A stretch of DNA of 64,000 nt, from positions 186,001-250,000 of the forward strand of contig CBDCRK010000015.1 of NCBI GenBank assembly GCA_965220955.1. The letters run 5' to 3'. How positions within the stretch are numbered: the stretch's first letter is position 1; each line of letters opens with the position of its first letter. Of the stretch, positions 18,603 to 26,770 are shown piece after piece. A model generated the notes under the pieces. The model searched no databases and was not told the DNA's origin. It worked only from the letters and a program-made list of their open reading frames with translations. The DNA comes from CBDCRK01 sp965220955 (GTDB taxonomy: Bacteria > Desulfobacterota > Binatia > Bin18 > CBDCRK01). The position numbers and the translations under genes are program-made.

Positions 18603-18863
18603 GTGACAAACAGGGAGAAAGGACAAAAAGCAGAGGTGCCCACGGCCACGAAGAAGAGTGCTAAAAAGAAAAAAGTTGTTCATCTGGTCGAGAGGGCAGC
18701 AGAGGAGCTGGCTGAAGCCTTGGCTGGGGTGCAGGGTCCTTTATACAATGCGGACTTCGAAGAGCGAACTCGGCAGACCATGCTCTGGTGGCAAAAGCGA
18801 TGGGGGACAATGGCCAAGCCGGCAGAGCAATTGTATAAGAAGAGGAATGGCCGAGGAAAATAA
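18603..18863 (+). CDS. Small lysine-rich hypothetical protein
   Basis: An 86-residue protein from GTG 18603, which has GTGAGG eight bases upstream. A longer frame from a TTG at 18540 seems less likely. The first 35 residues are rich in Lys, Glu and Ala, and the rest has a Trp-rich helix (MLWWQKRW). It is basic and has no membrane segment, so a nucleic-acid-binding role could be imagined, but this is only a guess. It lies between the lipoprotein and the carboxymuconolactone-decarboxylase-like gene. Confidence 0.5.
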   Translation: MTNREKGQKAEVPTATKKSAKKKKVVHLVERAAEELAEALAGVQGPLYNADFEERTRQTMLWWQKRWGTMAKPAEQLYKKRNGRGK

Positions 18864-18889
18864 AGACTTTATCCCAAAGGAGGAGAACT

Positions 18890-19432
18890 ATGCCAAGAAT
18901 TCCATATGTTCAAAAGGAAGCAGCAACTGGGGAAGTAAAAGAGCTTTACGATACGTTTGAAAAGCAGTTTAACGTAGGCGAGATTCCTAATGTTGTTAAG
19001 GCCCTATCAAATAGTCCTGGACTGGCAAAAAGAGTCTTTCCCTTAGCCAATTACTTTATGAGGGAATCATCCTTAGACCCGCGGCTGCGAGAGCTGGCAG
19101 TGCTCATCCTCATGAAGCGGCTTAACTGTGAGTATGGCTTTGGGCGGCATATTGAGATCGGCCAGCAGGTGGGGCTCAGCCGCGAGCAGATTGATAATAT
19201 TGGCTCTTATCAAACAAGCTCGCTTTTTAGCGATAGCGACAAGCTCATTATCCGCTATGCTGAGGAACTGACACAGAAGGCTCAGGTTGATGATCAGCTC
19301 TTTCGTCAGGTGAAGGACCTTATCGGACAGGAGAACATTCTGGACCTCACCGCGGCTACCGCCTTCTGGAATATGATGGCGCGTAACTTAAACGCCTTGC
19401 AAGTCGAGCTGGAGCCAGGAGCAGGCAAGTAA
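18890..19432 (+). CDS. Carboxymuconolactone decarboxylase/AhpD-like family protein
   Basis: A 180-residue helical protein of the CMD family. The family motif is visible as LNCEYGFGRHIEIG near residue 79, with the histidine that matches the active site of this fold. A CxxC as in AhpD is missing, so peroxide-linked thiol chemistry is not indicated. These proteins include decarboxylases and hydrolase-like proteins. ATG 18890 has an excellent AAGGAGG upstream. It is followed by the NTF2-like and the acetamidase/formamidase genes in the same direction. Confidence 0.85.
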   Translation: MPRIPYVQKEAATGEVKELYDTFEKQFNVGEIPNVVKALSNSPGLAKRVFPLANYFMRESSLDPRLRELAVLILMKRLNCEYGFGRHIEIGQQVGLSREQIDNIGSYQTSSLFSDSDKLIIRYAEELTQKAQVDDQLFRQVKDLIGQENILDLTAATAFWNMMARNLNALQVELEPGAGK

Positions 19433-19475
19433 ACTCAGGCAGATAAACCAATGAGGGAATGAAAGGAGGAATACC

Positions 19476-19865
19476 ATGGGAGCACGAGAAGAAATTGAGG
19501 CAGTTACCAATGAGTGGTTAAGCGCGTTTAACCGGGGGCAGCCACAGGCGTTTTTGGATGCCATGGCCGACGACCTGGAAATATTCGACACGGTTCCCTA
19601 TCGTTTTGACGATAAGGCCAGTTTTACCGAGTTCTTGCAGGTAGCAATGGCAGATATAGAGTCAGGTAACTTTGTTTTCCGCCAGCCTTCCTATCGGGTG
19701 TTTAACGATAACCTTGGGGTTGTCAATGCTTACGATATGTTTAACGGCGTGGCCAAGAATGGCACGGTTATGACCACCTATGGGCGTACTACCCTTGTCT
19801 ATGCCAAGTTGGGCGGGCAATGGAAAATTGTCAGCGCCCATTTTTCTGCTTTGCCAAAAGAGTAA
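19476..19865 (+). CDS. NTF2-like (SnoaL/DUF4440-type) small protein
   Basis: A 129-residue protein with the NTF2-like cone fold: two N-terminal helices containing WLSAFNRG, then a hydrophobic strand pattern ending in WKIVSAHFSAL, which is typical of DUF4440/SnoaL-like proteins. These can be small enzymes, such as isomerases, or ligand-binding proteins. The start ATG 19476 has AAAGGAGGA ahead. It sits between CMD and amidase genes, with a perfect hairpin terminator after it. Confidence 0.85.
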   Translation: MGAREEIEAVTNEWLSAFNRGQPQAFLDAMADDLEIFDTVPYRFDDKASFTEFLQVAMADIESGNFVFRQPSYRVFNDNLGVVNAYDMFNGVAKNGTVMTTYGRTTLVYAKLGGQWKIVSAHFSALPKE

Positions 19866-19893
19866 CCTTTTGCGGTCAGTGCTTTTGCTCAAT

Positions 19894-19919
19894 TTTCCTC
19901 TCCCCTCGGGGAGAGGAAA
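19894..19919 (+). terminator. Perfect hairpin downstream of the NTF2-like gene
   Basis: Twelve-base arms at 19894-19905 and 19908-19919, TTTCCTCTCCCC and GGGGAGAGGAAA, are separated by TC. It lies 28 bases after the NTF2-like stop. No long T tract follows, so efficient intrinsic termination is uncertain. The sequence right after (about 19920-19955) resembles dispersed, G-rich intergenic repeat material. Confidence 0.5.
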
Positions 19920-20026
19920 TAAGTCCCTTAGGGGAAGGTTAGGATGGGGGTGAAAGTAGCTATGTCTATCTTGTTGACGGCCTAACTACTCTCCTCTTTC
20001 TTTTAAATTCCGTAGGAGTGAATCCC

Positions 20027-20896
20027 ATGCAAAAAATCACTAAAGAGCACGTTGTTCGTACCTTCAATGCTGCCCACACCCCCGCTGCCAGGGTGCAGTC
20101 TGGCGAGGTGTTCACCATGGAGACCAACGACCGGTTTCGTGACTGGAACGATGGGGCCTCCTGGCCCATGGATCAGATCACGGTTATGACCGGTCCGGTG
20201 TTTGTGGAAGAGGCTAAACCGGGGCAGGTGCTGAAAGTTGATATTCTCGATATCCGCCCTACACAAGGGTTTGGCTATGTTGTTGCTATTCCCAAATTCG
20301 GGGTTTTCAAGGATCAGCTGACTGAGTTCAGGAAGATGGTTGTCCCCATTGAGGGCAACCAAATCCGCTTCAACGAGCGGATTACCCTGCCCTATAAACC
20401 TATGGTAGGGAAAATAGGGTTAGCCCCTCAAGGTGATCCTCTGCCCAGTAATGCCTCGGGGCCTTTTGGCGGACAAATGACCAACCTCGAGCTGGGCCCC
20501 GGAGCCACTGTTTATTTGCCGGTCTTTGTTGATGGCGGTCTCCTTACTGTCGAGGACGTCCATGCTGCAATGGGGGATGGTGAGGCTGCTGGGTCTGCGG
20601 TGGAAATGGCATCTGAGGTCACGCTGCGCTGTGAAGCGGCAAAGGAGATTCGCTTGACCAACCCTCTGGTACTAACACAGACCGAGGCCATGACCAGCGG
20701 CCGAGGAGAGACTCTTGAGGCTGCTACCAAGATGGCCTTGGAGGATCTGGCAGCGCTACTTATGGAACGTGCTGGGGTAGATTTTACTGAGGCCGCTATG
20801 CTGGTTAGTGTTGCGGCTGATGTGCGCCTCTCTTATGTTGGCGGGGCTCCGTATCTGGTAAGAGCGGCGGTTCCGCGTGAAATTATGGCGCTTTAA
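20027..20896 (+). CDS. Acetamidase/formamidase family protein
   Basis: A protein of about 289 residues. It shows family motifs throughout: VQSGEVFTMETNDRF near the start, GYVVAIPKFGVF in the middle and FVDGGLLTVEDVHAAMGDGE late, which includes the conserved D/H/E residues of the FmdA/AmdA fold. The enzymes hydrolyse short amides to acid and ammonia. The start is ATG 20027, with TAGGAG eight bases upstream. It may act after nitrile hydratase (amide product), but this pathway link is inference because the genes are 10 kb apart and on opposite strands. Confidence 0.9.
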   Translation: MQKITKEHVVRTFNAAHTPAARVQSGEVFTMETNDRFRDWNDGASWPMDQITVMTGPVFVEEAKPGQVLKVDILDIRPTQGFGYVVAIPKFGVFKDQLTEFRKMVVPIEGNQIRFNERITLPYKPMVGKIGLAPQGDPLPSNASGPFGGQMTNLELGPGATVYLPVFVDGGLLTVEDVHAAMGDGEAAGSAVEMASEVTLRCEAAKEIRLTNPLVLTQTEAMTSGRGETLEAATKMALEDLAALLMERAGVDFTEAAMLVSVAADVRLSYVGGAPYLVRAAVPREIMAL

Positions 20897-20924
20897 AGAC
20901 CAGCAGAGGTGAGAGAGAAAGACC

Positions 20925-21386
20925 ATGAGTCGACGCAGCCAGATTAAACTTACTCCCGAGGAGCAGACAGAATTTCTTGCCGAGCCCAGGACCATGTCAT
21001 TATGTACCATTGACAAAGATGGCTACCCTCATGTGGTAGCCATGGCTTACATGGAGAAGGATGGCTGTATTTACATGAGCTCCTATGGCAAGGCCCAGAA
21101 AGTGCTCAATGTCCGGCGTAACCCTAAGGTAGCGGTTATGATTGAGTCGGGAACCGACTACTCCGAGCTGAAAGGGCTGATGATCCGAGGGCGATGCGAG
21201 ATCATTGATAAGCCGGAGGAGGTATGGAGCCTCATGCGCCAGACCCGAGAGAAACGGGGGGAAGGAGTATCGACGGAAGAGGATGCCCAACTTAAAGTTC
21301 GCGCCCAGAAGCGGGTAATTCTCAAAATTGTTCCTGAGAAGGTTGCCAGCTGGGACCACAGCAAGCTAGGGCCAGGAGTGTACTGA
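20925..21386 (+). CDS. PPOX-class F420/FMN-binding protein
   Basis: A 153-residue split-barrel flavoprotein of the pyridoxamine-5'-phosphate-oxidase-like group. The signatures are RTMSLCTIDKDGYPHVVAM near residue 23, then IYMSSYGKAQKVLNVRRNPKVAVMIE, which carries the phosphate-contacting K/R positions. The substrate is unknown. It follows the amidase gene by 28 bases and probably shares its transcript. Confidence 0.85.
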   Translation: MSRRSQIKLTPEEQTEFLAEPRTMSLCTIDKDGYPHVVAMAYMEKDGCIYMSSYGKAQKVLNVRRNPKVAVMIESGTDYSELKGLMIRGRCEIIDKPEEVWSLMRQTREKRGEGVSTEEDAQLKVRAQKRVILKIVPEKVASWDHSKLGPGVY

Positions 21387-21540
21387 CAGAAGTCTAGACT
21401 TATCAATCTTTTGCCCAGAAATGCTTCTTGCTCCGTTCTTTTGGGGGTCGTGAGCTTTGAGGGATGGCCCGACAACCCTATGGCGGGAAACAACCGAGAC
21501 TATCCGCACTTGTCTTGATGGCAGGTTGCCTGTCTAACAG

Positions 21541-21768
21541 GTGACTGCCTGGGCAACACAAGTGGTAGCGGAAGAAACCTTTCGCTCTGATGAGGTGTTG
21601 TTAGAAAACGCGATCCTTAGTCTATTGGAATTATCTGACAGAGATCTTCCTTTTGCCTTATCGAAAGAGGACCTGGAACACCTACTGGACCGTCTTCTGG
21701 GAAAAGAAAAGCTTCAGGTGGAAATTTCTTACTCCCCCAAGCCACTGCCGGTAAAGCAGAAGGCCTAA
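21541..21768 (+). CDS. Small hypothetical protein
   Basis: A 75-residue frame from GTG 21541, helical and acidic for most of its length. It has no recognised domain, and its ribosome-binding site is poor. The residue composition is compatible with a real protein. It stands alone downstream of the PPOX gene, and I would treat it as tentative. Confidence 0.3.
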   Translation: MTAWATQVVAEETFRSDEVLLENAILSLLELSDRDLPFALSKEDLEHLLDRLLGKEKLQVEISYSPKPLPVKQKA

Positions 21769-22182
21769 TCTCACCCCAGTTCCTTACTGTCTGTGGCCTG
21801 ACCGCCCTGCCGCAATAGAAGCTTCGATCTCTTTGAAGCAAGCAGTAAACTAACCCTAGCCCCACAAAGTCAAGTGGTCAAAAGGCCTGAAAAGGCCAGG
21901 TTTTGCGGTCCCAGCAGGACACTGCTCAGCGGGTCCTCACCTGCTGAGAGGCAGGGCATGGAGGGGCTAGTGTGCTAGGATAGGGTCTATAGAGGGACGA
22001 TATAATCGACTGGAATGAAACAGGTTTTGTGTAACTGGCCCAGTTTCCCGTGAATCGTTGCCGCTGCCCTTCTTTTTCGGCATAATGCGACCTGGAAACC
22101 TGTCGCTTAAGCTATTGTTCAGACACAGTATGGCAATTGCTGCGAATTCTTTGAGGAATGCATCGCTTGGAGGACAATCAAC
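21769..22182. other. Intergenic stretch, no clear gene
   Basis: About 414 bases with no open frame that reads as a protein. It contains a weak interrupted palindrome around CTGCTCAGC...GCTGAGAGGCAG (about 21932-21955) but no obvious terminator. The junction with the GST gene is near 22160, where GGAGGA precedes its start. Confidence 0.5.
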
Positions 22183-22827
22183 ATGATCAAATTATATGGC
22201 ACAACAATTAGTAATTATTACAACACGGCGAAACTTGCGCTTGTCGAGAAAGACCTTCCATTTGAAGAAGTCTCGATCATGCCGAGCCAAGACCCCGAGG
22301 TCCTGGCAGCAAGCCCAATGGGGAAGGTTCCCTACATTGAGGTCGATGGCGCCACCTTAATCGAGACAAACGTGATCTTCGATTATCTCGAAGATATTCA
22401 ACCGCACCCTACGCTCTATCCTAACGATCCCTGGGCGAAGGCCAAAGCGAAAGAAATCATACGCGTTGTAGAGCTCTATCTCGATTTGCCAGCGCGGCGC
22501 CATCTCGGGACTGTTTACTTTGGCGCGCCTGTGGACCAAACTGCTTATGAACAAGTCCGGCCGGCGCTTGATAAAGGCCTGCGTGCTCTCAAGCAGCTCG
22601 CGCGGTTCGAGCCCTATATCGCCGGGGATACTTTTACTTTTGCCGATATCGCCGCCTATTTTCAGCTGCGTTTTACCAATTTGCACACCGCAAAAATATA
22701 TAACTGGGACATTACCGACACGGTGCCCGAACTTGCCGCGTACTTGGCAATGGTCAGTGAACGTCCGTCAGTCAATGCCGTTGATTCCGTTATGCAAGAA
22801 GCCCTAGTGGCGTTCCTACCGAAGTAA
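22183..22827 (+). CDS. Glutathione S-transferase family protein
   Basis: A 214-residue protein. The N-terminal thioredoxin-like domain has the cis-proline segment GKVPYIE and the ETNVIFDYLED helix, followed by an all-helical C-terminal domain with YIAGDTFTFADIAAY, which is a GST hallmark. The substrate is unknown. The GC content and codon use rise from here to about 24050 compared with upstream genes. A start of another GST-like gene follows immediately after the stop. Confidence 0.93.
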   Translation: MIKLYGTTISNYYNTAKLALVEKDLPFEEVSIMPSQDPEVLAASPMGKVPYIEVDGATLIETNVIFDYLEDIQPHPTLYPNDPWAKAKAKEIIRVVELYLDLPARRHLGTVYFGAPVDQTAYEQVRPALDKGLRALKQLARFEPYIAGDTFTFADIAAYFQLRFTNLHTAKIYNWDITDTVPELAAYLAMVSERPSVNAVDSVMQEALVAFLPK

Positions 22828-22838
22828 GGAATTAGACT

Positions 22839-22997
22839 ATGGCCCACGAAATAAAACTCTATGGTTTCGGGCCGACACGTGCGAGGCTGGGTGCTGGCCC
22901 TGCTGGTGGGCATGCTGTTAAAGCGAAAAGGTCCGATCTCCATACACAGTTGTGTTCGAGGCCGCCTCGTGCTAGTAAGCAGCATCATGGATTCTGA
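22839..22997 (+). pseudogene. Short GST-like N-terminal stub
   Basis: ATG 22839 has AAGGA upstream and opens MAHEIKLYGFGPTR, which is the typical start of a GST. After about 14 codons the frame stops resembling GST, and a stop occurs after 52 codons. It therefore looks like a GST gene cut off early, with the methyltransferase gene now starting inside. The assignment rests on 14 residues, so it is tentative. Confidence 0.4.
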
Positions 22998-24057
22998 TGG
23001 GTACGATCGGAAAAAGGCCGCGGCGCTTGCCCGCCAGGTCGGCACCGACTTCGGGGCGTCCATGGCGGTTGCGCTGGCATACGTGGGAGACCGCTTGGGC
23101 CTCTTCAAGTCGCTGGCGCCAGGCGCGGCTCTGACAACGGCGGAAATTGCGGCGCAGACCGGGCTGAACGAGCGATACGTGCGCGAATGGGCGGCAACAA
23201 TGGCGGCCGCCGGATATCTCGACTACAGCCCGTCAGAGGCCAGATTCCGGATGAACCCCGAACAGGCAATAGTCCTCGCAAACGAGGACACTACCTTCTT
23301 CACGGCGGGTGCGTTTCAGTACGCAGTTGCGTGTTATCGGCAGCTGGATAAGGTGATGAGCGCCTTTCAACACGGTGGAGGGGTGCCATTCGCTGAGTTC
23401 GGTCCAGAGATTGTCGAAGCCATCGAGCGCCTGTTCCACGTTGGCTATGAGACGTGGGTTGCTGACCACTGGATTCCGGCGGTGCCGGATATTCATTGGC
23501 AACTTGAGCACGGGGGCGAGGCGGCCGAGGTCGGCTGCGGTGCCGGTCAGTGTCTCATTCCGGTCGCCCTCGCGTTCCCCAAGTCGCGGTTCTACGGATA
23601 CGACGTTGATGCCCGCTCGCTCGAGCGCGCACGGGAGAAGGCCAGACGAGCTGGGATTGGAGACCGCCTCACCTTTGAACAGATTGCGGCGGAAAGCCTT
23701 CCCTTTCAGGAGCGGTTTGACCTGGTGATGGCCTTCAATTGCATTCACGACATGGCGCGCCCGCGGGCGGCGCTGGCCGGTATGCGCCACGTGTTGAAGC
23801 CCCAGGGCGCTTTGCTATGGTCGGAAGCTGAGGTTTCCGACCGACTTGAGGACAACCTCAACACCTTCGGGCGAACCCTGTATGGCGCTAGCACGATGCA
23901 CTGCCTGACGGTGTCGTTGGCTCAGAACGGTGAAGGTCTTGGCTCTGCTATCGGCGAGAACCTGGCGCGGAGCCTAGCCACGGAGGCTGGGTTCACAACG
24001 TTCGAGAAGCTGCCCATCAAAAATCCGTACCACCAAGTGTTTCTTGCCTGCCCCTAA
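22987..24057 (+). CDS. Class I SAM-dependent methyltransferase with N-terminal winged helix
   Basis: A 356-residue protein. Residues about 20-90 look like a winged-helix dimerisation domain (AEIAAQTGLNERYVREWAA). SAM-binding motif I is EVGCGAGQ near residue 179, and motif II follows as YGYDVDARSLERARE. The overall layout matches Rv2258c-like methyltransferases. The substrate is unknown. The frame extends upstream to 22861, but the extra leader covers the GST stub, so ATG 22987 is the better start. The region is distinctly GC-rich. Confidence 0.85.
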   Translation: MDSDGYDRKKAAALARQVGTDFGASMAVALAYVGDRLGLFKSLAPGAALTTAEIAAQTGLNERYVREWAATMAAAGYLDYSPSEARFRMNPEQAIVLANEDTTFFTAGAFQYAVACYRQLDKVMSAFQHGGGVPFAEFGPEIVEAIERLFHVGYETWVADHWIPAVPDIHWQLEHGGEAAEVGCGAGQCLIPVALAFPKSRFYGYDVDARSLERAREKARRAGIGDRLTFEQIAAESLPFQERFDLVMAFNCIHDMARPRAALAGMRHVLKPQGALLWSEAEVSDRLEDNLNTFGRTLYGASTMHCLTVSLAQNGEGLGSAIGENLARSLATEAGFTTFEKLPIKNPYHQVFLACP

Positions 24058-24149
24058 GCATTAGTTTCGCAGTTTTTGGCTAGGGTTGGGGCATCATCCG
24101 CTAAAGGTGCCACGGCAACATCGATTCCAGTAAGAATAGCTGTAAGCAG

Positions 24150-24887
24150 TCAGCAATTGGCGTTTGTGCAACAGCGGGTTGTACGGGTTCCCTTTAACAC
24201 TTCCTGTCTCTGCCCTTCCTCTAGCCGCTCCACCGCATACCGAAGCATTGTTCGAGGCATTGCCTCCCGCCACTTTATCACGTAGTCAAACACCTCCTCC
24301 GGATGCTTCTTGCTCGCTTCTTTTAGCATCCAGCTGCAGCCTTTCTGGACCAGATCGTCCTCGTCGCCGAATAGAGACTGCGCTACCTCGAACGCCTCCT
24401 TGAGATGTGTGCCCCGCCTTAGTCCATAGATGAGGCTGATGGCTGAGGCCCGCCTCACCCAGCGGTTCTGTGATGAGGTCCACGCCTTAACTTGGGCTAG
24501 GAAGTCGGGGTGCTGTAATAGAAAGGCTCCAAGGGTGTGGGTGCAGAAGTCGTCGCAGTCAATCCAGTCATCTATGTACTGCTGTAGTCAATGCTCAAGC
24601 ACAACGAAGTGCTTGGGGCCAAGTTGCCTTCTGCAGCGATAGCTCCAGTCGAAGGCAATGATCTTGTACTCATAAATACCGATCTCCAACAACTGCTGGC
24701 AAAGGATCAGAACCTCACCAATTGTTTTGCCTTTGATGTTGTGGAGGTGAGCGCTTGCGATTTTTCGGATAGCGGGTGTCCTTACGCCCAGGAAATTAGA
24801 CACGTCCATGTTGTAATGGTCCCGAACGCGCCCCTTGTATTCGGGATCTATGCTGGCTTCGAGGTTCGAGCGCAGGGTGTCGATCAT
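24150..24887 (-). pseudogene. AlkD-like DNA alkylation repair gene with one in-frame stop
   Basis: Two open segments on the minus strand (24887-24588 and 24458-24150) are in the same frame. The bases between them also translate well, giving residues such as IDCDDFCTHTLGAFLLQHPD. Only one TGA, at 24588-24590, interrupts the gene, just after HFVVLEH, where I recall tryptophan in AlkD-like proteins. The product would be a HEAT-repeat DNA glycosylase with VRTPAIRKIA and WMLKEASKKHPEEVF motifs. Other genes here use TGA as stop, so recoding is not indicated. It could be recent gene loss or a sequence error. Confidence 0.8.
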
Positions 24888-25287
24888 GGTTCAGCCGCAC
24901 TTGAGGATGTCGTATACCGCTAATGGCTGGGCGCTCAGCTGTGGCCGAAGGCCGGCAGCGGCATGTTAGCAAGCGGCGGCCGCATCGCGATGGCTCTCTC
25001 GAGCGTGCTCAACATTCCCCCCTGACTTGTTAATGATCAATATGCAGCCCATTTAAAATGGGCAAATCTTGCAACTCTCACGGCATTTGCCCATTCCCAT
25101 ATTTGCATGATCATGCGAAAAACGTCCAGATTTACAACACCTAGCCTCTCAATCCTCAACGCAGTCGCTATCCCAGAGGCTGCCTAGAGCAATATAAACG
25201 GGTAGGAGCCGTTTCGCTCCTACCCATCAGAGGATGGTGTGAGGAATAGAGCGGGAGGCCACTTCGGAGGCACCGCCTTGGGTGTGC
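24888..25287. other. Intergenic region with small palindromes
   Basis: No gene is seen in these 400 bases. Two short palindromes are present: GCCCATTT-A-AAATGGGC at 25047-25063 and GCATGATCATGC at 25105-25116, either of which could be an operator. The hairpin at 25200-25225 is listed separately as a terminator of the Hsp20 gene. Confidence 0.4.
25200..25225 (-). terminator. Hairpin downstream of the Hsp20 gene
   Basis: A perfect ten-base stem, GGGTAGGAGC (25200-25209) and GCTCCTACCC (25216-25225), with a six-base loop. It lies 63 bases after the minus-strand Hsp20 stop. The following bases on that strand are only moderately T-rich, so it is a probable but not certain intrinsic terminator. 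Confidence 0.55.
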
Positions 25288-25686
25288 TTAACTGACCGAG
25301 ACACTGATCCGTCGGGGTTTGGCTTGCCCAGCCTTGGGAAGCTCAAGTTCCAGGACTCCATGGGTCATACGCGCTGTGATGCGGCCTGTGTCGATCTCGT
25401 TCGACAAGGTGAACCGCCGTACATAGTTCCCTACATTGTACTCAGTATATACCGGGGCCGGATCTTCATAGTCCTGGATCGACACCTGCCCCTCGATTGA
25501 AAGGACTCCATCGACAACGTTAATCTCAACCGCCTGCTCGTCGACTCCCGGCATATCCGCTCGCAACCACAGACTGTCAGCTGTCTCGTAGATGTCCACT
25601 GCAGGAAGATATGTCCGGCCCGGACGAGTGTGTTCGTGATTAGTGGCTTCCTGTTTACCTTGTGTGGTAGGTTCTTGATTCGTCAT
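25288..25686 (-). CDS. Hsp20/alpha-crystallin small heat-shock protein
   Basis: A 132-residue protein with a typical alpha-crystallin domain from about residue 28: YLPAVDIYETADSLWLRADMPGVD, then VEINVVDGVLSIEG, and the late GVLELELPKA strand. The N-terminal arm is short and charged. It should form oligomers that hold unfolding proteins. It lies 38 bases after the other Hsp20 gene on the same strand, and probably the two are one transcript. Confidence 0.93.
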   Translation of the reverse strand: MTNQEPTTQGKQEATNHEHTRPGRTYLPAVDIYETADSLWLRADMPGVDEQAVEINVVDGVLSIEGQVSIQDYEDPAPVYTEYNVGNYVRRFTLSNEIDTGRITARMTHGVLELELPKAGQAKPRRISVSVS

Positions 25687-25724
25687 TGTTCCGCACCTCC
25701 TTTTGTAAATGGCTATGTGCTCGG

Positions 25725-26183
25725 TTAGGCTGCCTTGACACTTATCTGGCGAGGTTTGGCCTCTTCTTTCTTAGGGATTTTGATGGTCAGTATCCCTTGC
25801 TTGCAGGAGGCGTCCGCTTGACTTAGATCCAGATCCGTTGGTAACTGTAGTGAGCGCGAGAACTGACCTGAGAACTGGTCATTATTCCGCTCGCGGCGGT
25901 GAAAGCTGCCACCCTCTGAGGTGGCGATTTCCCTTTTACCGCTAACGACAAGGGTGCGACCCTGGCTCTCAATATTGAGGTGCTCAGGGGTTACCCCCGG
26001 AACTTCGACCCGAACAATATACCCGTCCTGGTTACTAAAGACATTGACGGGGGGAAAGACGCCGCGGCCAGATAGACCAAGGTCAAGGCCAAACGGATTG
26101 CTGAACCCTCGCTCAAGAGCGCTTTGCAAATTGAGCAACGCATTGATGGGGTCATGCTGGGGAGAGAATCGAATGAGTGCCAT
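25725..26183 (-). CDS. Hsp20/alpha-crystallin small heat-shock protein
   Basis: A 152-residue Hsp20. The crystallin domain runs from about 45 to 145 with RVEVPGVTPEHLNIES, TLVVSGKRE, and the C-terminal GILTIKIPKKEEAKPRQI, which includes the IxI-type tail. The N-terminal arm (residues 1-45) is longer and more hydrophobic than in the downstream copy, so the two Hsp20s may mix in one oligomer. ATG 26183 has AAGGAGAT upstream. It is probably the first gene of the pair. Confidence 0.95.
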   Translation of the reverse strand: MALIRFSPQHDPINALLNLQSALERGFSNPFGLDLGLSGRGVFPPVNVFSNQDGYIVRVEVPGVTPEHLNIESQGRTLVVSGKREIATSEGGSFHRRERNNDQFSGQFSRSLQLPTDLDLSQADASCKQGILTIKIPKKEEAKPRQISVKAA

Positions 26184-26264
26184 CTTGATCTCCTTTCCTG
26201 TGCCTTAAGTTACATAGACACCCGCGGTTGTCTTTAACGCCTAGCACTATGTGTGATTAACAGG

Positions 26265-26292
26265 AATCTAAGATCGACTTAGCGTATGTCAA
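26265..26292 (-). promoter_or_regulatory. Candidate sigma-70-like promoter of the Hsp20 pair
   Basis: On the minus strand, TTGACA (26292-26287) is followed after 16 bases by TAGATT (26270-26265), 82 bases before the Hsp20 start. A sigma-32 element (CTTGAA...CCCCAT) is not evident, although CTTGACA overlaps the -35. The assignment is by pattern only. Confidence 0.35.
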
Positions 26293-26493
26293 GAGGTGCC
26301 GGAAACGTATCGAACATAGACAACTGATACAAAAAGCACTGACCGTAATAATCACGCAAGGTGCATCACCCGACAATATATTTCTACAGCAATCCGCAAT
26401 TTGCTACTTGCCTATCAACAAGACAAGCCTTACATATCTCTTAAGATATTTTGTCGGTAGGGGCGTTACTGCTAATGAAGGAGAAAGAAGAGT

Positions 26494-26727
26494 ATGAGAG
26501 CTATGGTTATGATCGAGATGGTTCGCGACCGCCGTGGGGTTTGGGTTGCTCCCTGGGAGATGAGGCCGCAGCCGGATCCGGCATCCAATCAGGAGGGGCA
26601 AGCAGCCGTAAAGGATAAAAGGTCTGCTCAGCCGCAACCAGCAAAACAATCGTGGAGAGCAATGTTTCGGGCTCTGATTCTTGCGTGGCAAGGAGGATGG
26701 CCAGGCTTTCGTCAGCAGGCTGCCTAG
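26494..26727 (+). CDS. Small hypothetical protein upstream of the DnaJ-like gene
   Basis: A 77-residue basic protein from ATG 26494. It is rich in Pro, Gln and Ala in the middle and has Trp residues at the end (WRAMFRALILAWQGGWPGF). I see no known domain. It ends 43 bases before the CbpA/DnaJ start on the same strand. An upstream AAGGAG is about 14 bases away, which is far. It could be real or a chance frame. Confidence 0.35.
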   Translation: MRAMVMIEMVRDRRGVWVAPWEMRPQPDPASNQEGQAAVKDKRSAQPQPAKQSWRAMFRALILAWQGGWPGFRQQAA

Positions 26728-26770
26728 GTGCGTCATAGCTCGCCAAATCTGGAGGGAAGAAAACGAAAAT

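Noticed and set aside
22861..22986. Longer start for the methyltransferase
   Set aside because: The leader covers a GST-like stub in another frame and adds no family-like sequence.
24588..24590. TGA recoded as an amino acid
   Set aside because: Several intact genes here end in TGA, for example the lipoate-ligase-like and the LLM genes, so a recoded TGA is not supported.
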